Shown: in pieces, positions 31,709 to 37,637 of the stretch | Position numbering within the stretch: position 1 is the first letter of the stretch | Layout of the letters: each line of letters opens with the position of its first letter | Assembly (NCBI GenBank): GCA_050951605.1 | Contig: JBMNJJ010000007.1 | Coordinates: 1 to 37,637 of the forward strand | Length of the DNA stretch: 37,637 nt | Direction: 5' to 3' | Source: DUTS01 sp050951605 | GTDB taxonomy: Bacteria; Bacillota; Peptococcia; DRI-13; DTU073 | Translations under genes and position numbers: made by a program | The notes under the pieces: generated by a model | Told to the model about the DNA's origin: nothing | Databases searched by the model: none | The model's input: only the letters and a program-made list of their open reading frames with translations

Positions 31709-33202
31709 TTGGTGAATAATAATTCTGCCAAGGTAGTTATTATTGCTCACACTCCTGAGCCGGAAAAGCTTTGTGCTTCGGCGGCAGGTATATCAACGAC
31801 TAAAGGTACGGCCTTGGAAATATATAATAAGAAGCAAGAGCGAGAAAAAGCGCAAAAATTAATTAAAAATGTTTTAAAATTAGGCCATACAACTACGATT
31901 GAGCATGCTTGCTTTACAATTGCTTTTGAGAACGTTTCTGCTTTTGTGGAGCAATTTATGATTGAATTTCGTTTAGCTTCTTTTACGGTAAAGTCGCGGC
32001 GTTATGTTGACTTTAGTCAAATGGGGTATTATCAACCGAAATTTAGATTTAAGACTGAGGTTAGTAAGAAAGATAACCAGTATTTTGTTAATTTATACAA
32101 TACTCATATAAAAAGAATTTTTTCAGAATACGAGTATTTAATACAGAATGGTGTACCTCGTGAAGATGCTCGTTTTCTTTTACCTTACTGTTACCGAAGT
32201 AATTTTTATTGCACGGTTAATGCACGAGAATTACAGCATATTATTTATGTTGCTCTTTATGGTAGAGGAAGTAAGTATCCGGAAATAAAAGCGATAGGAG
32301 CGTCTTTGCTGGAGCAGGCTAAAAAGATTGCCCCGGGCATTTTCGGTGTTATTTTAGAAGAGGGTAGGGATGATAAAGAAGAAAGACTCCGTGAATTGTT
32401 AAGAGAAGATATTTTTCAGGCAAAAAGCTTAACAAAAAGAGAGTTGAGGCAAGAGCAAAAAAGGGAGGAAAATAGTGGTGCTTTTTGTGAGCTTTTGAGT
32501 TATACAGATAATCCGGAAAAAGTAGTGGCAAGTACAGTCTTAATTAAGCATACACTTTGTTCTAGTGAAATGGTGCAAAGGATACTTGAGGGGAACAGTG
32601 CTTTTCAGGAGAAGTTACTAAAGATTGCTTGTGAGGATCAGAGAAAACGTGAGTTGGAACAAATTTGTTTTACATTTAGAATTAATAACCTTACTCTAGC
32701 AGGGCTTACTCATCTGGCACGTCATCGTTTGCAATCACTTAATGTTCCTTCTTTTACGGAATTTGGTTTCAGCAAGGGCTATGTTTTGCCTGATTCTATT
32801 AGGCAAAAACCCAATCTTTTGTCTAGATATGTAGAGATGTGGGAAGCACATAAAAAAATATTTTGTGAATTTGCAGAGGCAGGTGTAGTTAAAGAAGACT
32901 TAGTTTATTTATATTTAAGCGGAAATTTGGTAGATGTAGTGACAACAATGAATGGACGAGAACTTTTCCACTTTTTACGTTTACGAACTTGTAGGAGGGC
33001 ACAATGGGAAATACGGGCTATAGCTGTGGAAATGTTGGTTGAGTTAAGGAAGATTTCGTCGGCTCTTTTTAAAAGGTTTGGTCCTAGTTGTTATGTTTTA
33101 GGCAAATGTCCGGAAGGTAAACTTTCTTGTGGTCATAAAGAGGAAGTAGTAAAAAGATTTACCAAAGGTGAGGAATTAGACGTGGAGAAAGGTAAAGAAT
33201 AA
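31709..33202 (+). CDS. thyX: Double-length ThyX-like protein (flavin-dependent thymidylate synthase)
   Basis: A 497-residue protein, about twice the usual ThyX length, made of two ThyX-like halves. ThyX makes dTMP from dUMP with FAD and methylene-tetrahydrofolate. The family signature is RHRxxSxNexSxRY. The N-half has the right end only (EFRLASFTVKSRRY, 86-99). The C-half has the left end only (RHRLQSLNVPS, 338-348), plus the intact dUMP-side segment HFLRLRTCRRAQWEIR (421-436). In the N-half the matching segment is NARELQHIIYVALYGR (from 171), with the LRxxxxAQxEIR core lost. The halves probably fold into a pseudo-dimer with composite active sites. GTG 31712 is an equally good start. It is probably cotranscribed with pfkA and nadE. 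Confidence 0.85.
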   Translation: MVNNNSAKVVIIAHTPEPEKLCASAAGISTTKGTALEIYNKKQEREKAQKLIKNVLKLGHTTTIEHACFTIAFENVSAFVEQFMIEFRLASFTVKSRRYVDFSQMGYYQPKFRFKTEVSKKDNQYFVNLYNTHIKRIFSEYEYLIQNGVPREDARFLLPYCYRSNFYCTVNARELQHIIYVALYGRGSKYPEIKAIGASLLEQAKKIAPGIFGVILEEGRDDKEERLRELLREDIFQAKSLTKRELRQEQKREENSGAFCELLSYTDNPEKVVASTVLIKHTLCSSEMVQRILEGNSAFQEKLLKIACEDQRKRELEQICFTFRINNLTLAGLTHLARHRLQSLNVPSFTEFGFSKGYVLPDSIRQKPNLLSRYVEMWEAHKKIFCEFAEAGVVKEDLVYLYLSGNLVDVVTTMNGRELFHFLRLRTCRRAQWEIRAIAVEMLVELRKISSALFKRFGPSCYVLGKCPEGKLSCGHKEEVVKRFTKGEELDVEKGKE

Positions 33203-33235
33203 AAATAGATTTTTTATAAATAGAGGAGGTAGAAC

Positions 33236-34195
33236 ATGAAAAAAATCGCTCTCTTAACTAGTGGTGGTGATGCCCCGGGGATGAATGCTGCGATTAGAGC
33301 AATTGTCCGGACGGCTATTTATTATGGGGTTGAGGTTGTTGGGGTTAAAAGGGGATATATGGGCTTGATTGAAAAGGACTTTATTCCGTTAAATCTAGGC
33401 TCTGTTGCCGATATAATTCATCGGGGAGGCACGATACTTCTTACTGCCCGTTGTGATGAGTTTTATCAGGAAGAGGAGCGGAAAAAAGCTGTAGCCAATA
33501 TGAAGAAGGAAGGTATTGAAGGAGTTATCGTGATTGGTGGTGATGGGAGTTTTCGCGGGGCTTTGGAATTAGAAAATTTAGGGATGCCTGTCATTTGTAT
33601 TCCCGGTACCATTGATAATGATATTCCTTGCACAAGTGCAACGATTGGTTTTGATACTGTTATAAATACAGTAGTGGATGCAATTAATAAAATTAGAGAT
33701 ACGGCTACTTCTCATGAAAGGATTTTTGTGATTGAGGTCATGGGAAGAAGGTCGGGATTTATTGCTTTAGAAGCAGGGTTAGCGGGAGGAGCGGAATCGA
33801 TTATGATTCCGGAACTTCCTCTTAAAACCGAGGATATTATCAGAAATATTAAAAGGGGTCTGCGGAGAGGGAAAAAACATAGTATTATTATCATTGCTGA
33901 AGGGGCAGCCGATGCGACGAAAGTGACGAAAGAAATTATGGAGAAAACCGGTTTAGAAACACGCTTATCGATTTTAGGTTACATTCAACGCGGCGGAACA
34001 CCTAGTGCTCAGGATCGCTTGTTGGCCGGAAGAATGGGTGCAGAAGCAGTGAATTTGCTTTTACGGGGAGAACGGAAAAAGATGTTGGGGTTAGATGGAG
34101 ACAAGATTAGAAATTTTGATATTGATTGGGCGATTAATCAGTCTAAGACGGTTAGTTTAGAAGACCTACGTCTTGCTGGTATGCTTTCTATTTAA
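33236..34195 (+). CDS. pfkA: 6-phosphofructokinase, ATP-type
   Basis: A 319-residue glycolytic kinase that turns fructose 6-phosphate into fructose 1,6-bisphosphate. It opens KKIALLTSGGDAPGMNAAIRAIVR. GGDGS at 101-105 has Gly104, the residue of ATP-dependent forms (pyrophosphate-dependent ones have Asp). The catalytic loop PGTIDNDI, substrate motif EVMGRRSGFIALEAGLAGGAE, and the C-terminal GYIQRGGTPSAQDR are intact. The length is standard for the bacterial allosteric type. The ribosome binding site GAGGAGGT lies just upstream. It sits 33 bases after thyX and 48 bases before nadE. Confidence 0.97.
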   Translation: MKKIALLTSGGDAPGMNAAIRAIVRTAIYYGVEVVGVKRGYMGLIEKDFIPLNLGSVADIIHRGGTILLTARCDEFYQEEERKKAVANMKKEGIEGVIVIGGDGSFRGALELENLGMPVICIPGTIDNDIPCTSATIGFDTVINTVVDAINKIRDTATSHERIFVIEVMGRRSGFIALEAGLAGGAESIMIPELPLKTEDIIRNIKRGLRRGKKHSIIIIAEGAADATKVTKEIMEKTGLETRLSILGYIQRGGTPSAQDRLLAGRMGAEAVNLLLRGERKKMLGLDGDKIRNFDIDWAINQSKTVSLEDLRLAGMLSI

Positions 34196-34243
34196 TTTGA
34201 TATTCACAATCCGGAATTATAATTAGGGAGGATAAGTGGCACA

Positions 34244-35866
34244 ATGATAATTACCATAGCACAATTAAATCCTGTTGTCGGGGCGATAGAAAAAAACTTA
34301 GAAGTGATGAAGAAAATTTTGCAGGAACAGAATCGAAAGGGGTCAGAACTACTTGTTTTCCCGGAACTTTTTTTAGTAGGTTATCCTCCTTTGGCTCTTT
34401 TAAAGAAGGCTTGGTTTATTCAAAAAGCGCAAGAAGCGGTAGAGGAGTTGCGTGCTTTTTCGCAGAGTTTTCCTCAAACAGGTTTGTTATTCGGTGCTCC
34501 GCGTATAGTAAAAAAGGTGCAAGGAGAAAGCTTATCTAATTCTGCTGTACTAATTTGTGGTGGAAAGATTCTTTTCGAACAGGCAAAAACTGTTCTTCCC
34601 TGTTATGACCTCTTTGATGAGAAACGGTATTTTACACCAGCTACAAAAATGGAGACAGTGAATTTTCATGGTGAAAAATTAGGTATCTTGCTTGGCGAAG
34701 ATGCATGGTTAGAGACGACTTCAGGAGACCTTGTAGAAAAATTAAAAAGAAAAGGGGCGACGCTATTAATTAATCTGGCGGCCTTTCCTTTTTATAGAGG
34801 CTCGGAGAAAATTATTTATAGTACATTTAGGGAACATGCTCAGAAGCACAAGCTTCCATTAGTTTATGTGAATCAAGTAGGGGCAAATGATGAACTTGTT
34901 TTTGCCGGAAAGAGTTTTTGCTTGGAGCGTGAGGGACAGCCACTCGCTGTTTTGGCACCCTTTCAAGAACAGGTTTTAACACTTAATACACAAGAACAAG
35001 GTCCTCTAGAAAAATATTGCTTACAGGAGGAAGTAGAGTCTGTATACGAGGCTTTGGTGTTAGGAATTAAGGATTATTTTCAAAAGACTGGTTTTCAAAA
35101 GGCCCTGATTGGTCTTTCCGGAGGGATTGATTCGGCTTTAGTTTGTGCGCTCGCTGTAGCTGCTTTAGGTAAAGAAAACGTTGTAGGAATTTCGTTACCT
35201 TCACCTTTTTCTTCTCCGGGTAGTGTAGAGGACTCTCGTCAGTTAGCACAAAACTTGGGCATTAATTTTAAAGTTATTTCTATTTCCGGGATTTATGAGA
35301 AATATTTAGAGACACTACAAGAGTACTTTGTGGATAGACCTAACGACCTTACTGAAGAAAATATACAGGCTCGTATTCGTGGTAATCTTTTAATGGCTTT
35401 TGCTAATAAATTTGGTTATCTTCTACTTACTACCGGCAATAAGAGTGAGCTGGCGGTAGGCTATTGTACTTTGTATGGTGATATGAGTGGAGGGCTGGGT
35501 GTAATTTCTGATGTGCCGAAAACAATGGTCTATCAATTGTCTCATTATCTTAATCGGGAGAAGGAAATTATTCCTGTAAGTACGATCGAAAAGGCACCTT
35601 CAGCGGAATTAAGACCTGAACAAAAGGATGAAGATACTTTGCCTCCTTATGAAATTTTAGACCAGTTATTGTTTCTTTATCTCGAGGGGGATTATTCCTC
35701 GGAAGAATTGATACAGGAAGGTTTTGCAGTGGAAACAGTAGAGTGGGTAGTAAAAACTGTAGCGAGAAATGAATACAAAAGGAGACAGACCGTACCGGGG
35801 CTTAAGGTTAATACTAAGCCTGAGGCGATGGAGCCAAGAATGCCACTTACTGCACAATATTATTAA
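34244..35866 (+). CDS. nadE: NAD+ synthetase with nitrilase-like domain lacking the catalytic cysteine
   Basis: A 540-residue two-domain enzyme that amidates deamido-NAD. The C-terminal synthetase domain is intact: SGGIDS at 292-297, then TGNKSELAVGYCTLYGDMSGG and VPKTMVYQLSHYLN. The N-terminal glutaminase (nitrilase) domain has Glu41 (FPELFLVGYPP) and Lys115 (AKTVLPCYDLFDEKRYF). The nucleophile cysteine, normally in ICEDxW, is Gly151 (ILLGEDAW). GGC could arise from TGC by one base change. Glutamine-dependent activity should therefore be lost, and the enzyme may use free ammonia. The frame is otherwise undamaged. It is probably in an operon with thyX and pfkA. Confidence 0.93.
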   Translation: MIITIAQLNPVVGAIEKNLEVMKKILQEQNRKGSELLVFPELFLVGYPPLALLKKAWFIQKAQEAVEELRAFSQSFPQTGLLFGAPRIVKKVQGESLSNSAVLICGGKILFEQAKTVLPCYDLFDEKRYFTPATKMETVNFHGEKLGILLGEDAWLETTSGDLVEKLKRKGATLLINLAAFPFYRGSEKIIYSTFREHAQKHKLPLVYVNQVGANDELVFAGKSFCLEREGQPLAVLAPFQEQVLTLNTQEQGPLEKYCLQEEVESVYEALVLGIKDYFQKTGFQKALIGLSGGIDSALVCALAVAALGKENVVGISLPSPFSSPGSVEDSRQLAQNLGINFKVISISGIYEKYLETLQEYFVDRPNDLTEENIQARIRGNLLMAFANKFGYLLLTTGNKSELAVGYCTLYGDMSGGLGVISDVPKTMVYQLSHYLNREKEIIPVSTIEKAPSAELRPEQKDEDTLPPYEILDQLLFLYLEGDYSSEELIQEGFAVETVEWVVKTVARNEYKRRQTVPGLKVNTKPEAMEPRMPLTAQYY

Positions 35867-35897
35867 TGGGAAGATCTAATTAAGAGCTGGTGAATAA

Positions 35898-36173
35898 ATG
35901 GAAAAAAACATTAAAGACCTTGGTATTATTATACTTGGTTGGGTTTTCGTTTTTCTAGGGATAATCGGACTTTTTTTGCCGGTATTGCAAGGAATTTTGT
36001 TTTTGTTAATTGGTTTATATGTTCTTTCTAAAAGGTCTGTTTTAGCACGAAAACTTTTAGTTGAAGTTAAACAAAGAATCCCTCGCCTTTCCGGAAAACT
36101 GGAGCTTGCTCGTCGGGAAGGGGAAAAAATTATAAAAAGCATAAAAAAAAGACTTTGCAGACCTCGGAAGTGA
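35898..36173 (+). CDS. Small two-helix membrane protein (PGPGW/DUF454-like)
   Basis: A 91-residue protein with a hydrophobic hairpin (GIIILGWVFVFLGIIGLFLP, then ILFLLIGLYVLS) and a strongly basic, probably cytoplasmic tail of about 45 residues. The GW-L-GxxGLFLPVLQG pattern resembles the PGPGW/DUF454 small membrane proteins, whose role is unknown. It follows nadE after 31 bases and has no clear terminator of its own. It is likely a real gene but has no assignable function. Confidence 0.65.
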   Translation: MEKNIKDLGIIILGWVFVFLGIIGLFLPVLQGILFLLIGLYVLSKRSVLARKLLVEVKQRIPRLSGKLELARREGEKIIKSIKKRLCRPRK

Positions 36174-36204
36174 CAGAGGTTATTTCGTTCTGTTGATATA
36201 ATTT

Positions 36205-36215
36205 TATGATATACT
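36205..36215 (+). promoter_or_regulatory. Extended -10 promoter for the UPF0182 gene
   Basis: TATGATATACT contains TG, one base, TATACT, another member of the recurring extended -10 set. It lies 50 bases before the preferred start. Confidence 0.5.
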
Positions 36216-36264
36216 AGTATTGTCTTCTGTTTTTAAAGAAATAGAGGGAGGAGAGGTGAAGGAC

Positions 36265-37637
36265 GTGGCTGATGTTTATGAATTTTCATCTGAGGAGGAC
36301 ACAAAGTCTGGACATTTTCGGCTTTCTCGGAAATGGTTAATTGTTTTACTGTTATTGCTTTTTTATATACTGATTCGTTTTTTAGTATTTTTTAAACTAG
36401 ATTGGACTTGGTTTAATGTTTTAGGTTATATGAAAGTTTTTTGGCGTACCTTCTCCGGAAAAATTTTGCTGGGAACGGTTATTTTTGTCACCACTTTCTG
36501 CTTAAGTTATTTAAACATTTTTTGTGTTTTTAAAATAGCTAAGAAACCTTTGCGCCCCTTTCTTTCTTTAATTTTTGCCTTTTTCGTGGCGCTTTTCGTG
36601 ACGAGTAATGGAAGCCACTTTTGGTTGCAAATTTTACAATCTTTACATGCTGAACCATTTGGAGTCACTGACCCTCAGTTTAATTTGGATATTGGTTTTT
36701 ATGTTTTTCGGCTTCCCGTTTTTTGGCTTATTTATCGTTTGGTTAATCTCTTGCTTTTGTTAAATGTCGTAGCAGCTGTGCCTTTGTATTTGTTTCTTTT
36801 ATCCGGTAAGATTGAGATCTCCACTCAGTATATGACTAAACGTATTTTTACAAAGGAAGAACGTCAAGCCATTACTCATATTGGTTTTTTATTGGGTCTT
36901 ATTTTTGTGGTGCAGGCTTTGCGGTATAAATTATTAACCTATGAACTTCTTTTTTCACAGGCAGGCTCAGTTATAGGTGCAGGTGCGGCTGAACTTGGAG
37001 CAAAGTTACCCGGTTATTATGTGATGATTTTTCTTTCTTTAGCTTTAGGAATTTTTGTTTTTTTCTTTCTGCCTAAAAACATTAAAAAAGTTCTTTTTTC
37101 TGTAGCCGCTTATTTTATTGCTGCAGCTTTGATTACAGGCTTTTTTCCGGGAGTATATCAAAAGTTCATTGTGGATCCTGATGAATTAAGACAGGAATTG
37201 CCTTATCTTGAGCGGAATATTGCTTTTACGCGTCAAGCCTATGGTTTAGAAAATTTAACTACAGAGGAATATCCGGTTACGGAGTTAACAAGTGCGGAAA
37301 TTAATAAAAATCGCGATATTATTGATAATATTCGGCTTCTCGACCATAGAGCGACCAGAAGTACTTATGGCCAGCAACAGGAAATTCGGCTTTATTATGA
37401 CTTTATTGATGTAGATGTAGATCGTTATCTGATTAATGGCAAACCTACACAAGTCTTACTTGCGGCTCGTGAGCTTAATAGAAAGGTTTTACCTGATCGG
37501 GCGAAGACGTTTAATAACCTGATGTTTAAATATACGCACGGTTTTGGTTTAGTGATGAGTCCGGCGAATGCTGTAAGTGAAACAGGGCTCCCTCAGTATT
37601 TAATTAAAGATATACCCCCGCAGTCAGCACTTGATCT
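36265..37637 (+). CDS. UPF0182-family membrane protein (3' end beyond the window)
   Basis: The first 457 codons of a large membrane protein; the frame is open to the right edge. About seven hydrophobic segments (first at about 20-40) precede a long extracytoplasmic region. Family hallmarks are FNLDIGFYVFRLPVFW, LLTYELLFS, ERNIAFTRQAYGLEN, DRYLINGKPTQVLLAARELN, KYTHGFGLVMSPANAV and LPQYLIKDIPP. UPF0182 proteins are usually about 900 residues, so roughly half is missing here. The function is not established. GTG 36265, 8 bases after GAGG, is preferred over GTG 36256, which overlaps the ribosome binding site. Confidence 0.92.
   Translation, partial: MADVYEFSSEEDTKSGHFRLSRKWLIVLLLLLFYILIRFLVFFKLDWTWFNVLGYMKVFWRTFSGKILLGTVIFVTTFCLSYLNIFCVFKIAKKPLRPFLSLIFAFFVALFVTSNGSHFWLQILQSLHAEPFGVTDPQFNLDIGFYVFRLPVFWLIYRLVNLLLLLNVVAAVPLYLFLLSGKIEISTQYMTKRIFTKEERQAITHIGFLLGLIFVVQALRYKLLTYELLFSQAGSVIGAGAAELGAKLPGYYVMIFLSLALGIFVFFFLPKNIKKVLFSVAAYFIAAALITGFFPGVYQKFIVDPDELRQELPYLERNIAFTRQAYGLENLTTEEYPVTELTSAEINKNRDIIDNIRLLDHRATRSTYGQQQEIRLYYDFIDVDVDRYLINGKPTQVLLAARELNRKVLPDRAKTFNNLMFKYTHGFGLVMSPANAVSETGLPQYLIKDIPPQSALD

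Noticed and set aside
36150..36185. ACCTC/GAGGT hairpin after the small membrane protein
   Set aside because: Only five pairs with a nine-base loop and no T-run; not called as a terminator.

Overview
The window looks like the chromosome of a low-GC anaerobic Firmicute, probably a member of the Clostridia. The grounds are AT-rich DNA, strong AGGAGG-type ribosome binding sites, frequent TTG and GTG starts, [FeFe]-hydrogenase maturation genes (hydE, hydG), oxygen-sensitive ferredoxin-type proteins, a ThyX-type thymidylate synthase and Bacillus-like Pho boxes. The species cannot be named from the sequence alone. I saw no rRNA, tRNA, CRISPR array, insertion sequence or phage gene.

Layout. (1) 1-5917: the tail of an unknown gene, a possible small leader ORF, and a giant secreted surface protein (RCC1-like repeats, cadherin-like repeats, GLUG repeats and a LamG-like fold), closed by a terminator. 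(2) 5949-13961: a Tad/Flp-type pilus locus. It holds two ParA/TadZ-like proteins with degenerate P-loops, the CpaF/TadA motor, TadB and TadC, a pilin-like peptide, two TadE-like proteins, a CpaB-like protein and an SLH-like protein. No prepilin peptidase is present. (3) 13973-18177: a broken short-chain dehydrogenase relic, a TIM-barrel protein, an ADP-ribosylglycohydrolase-like protein with altered metal ligands, a Glu/Leu-type dehydrogenase and a small heat-shock protein. (4) 18205-24977: a phosphate operon pstSCAB-phoU-phoP-phoR behind an 11-bp-periodic Pho box. (5) 25055-27856: two leftward iron-sulfur protein genes, an arsenate reductase-like gene and a CRP/FNR-family regulator. The two Fe-S genes share a near-identical promoter block with a dyad at about -41.5. 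(6) 27873-30840: leftward hydE, hydG and a TM1266-like regulator, preceded by a consensus promoter, a 28-codon ORF and an intrinsic terminator that a 12-bp upstream segment could disrupt. (7) 30854-37637: an NYN-domain protein, a double-length ThyX, pfkA, nadE (glutaminase cysteine replaced by glycine), a small membrane protein and the start of a UPF0182 membrane protein.

The best candidates for undescribed biology are the hydEG leader (attenuation or riboregulation), the paired activator-type sites for the Fe-S genes, and enzymes whose key residues have been replaced (NadE, ADP-ribosylglycohydrolase, the two pilus ATPases, tandem ThyX). Many starts were set by ribosome-binding-site spacing. 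The longest possible reading frame often begins inside the ribosome binding site, and a downstream TTG, GTG or ATG fits better.
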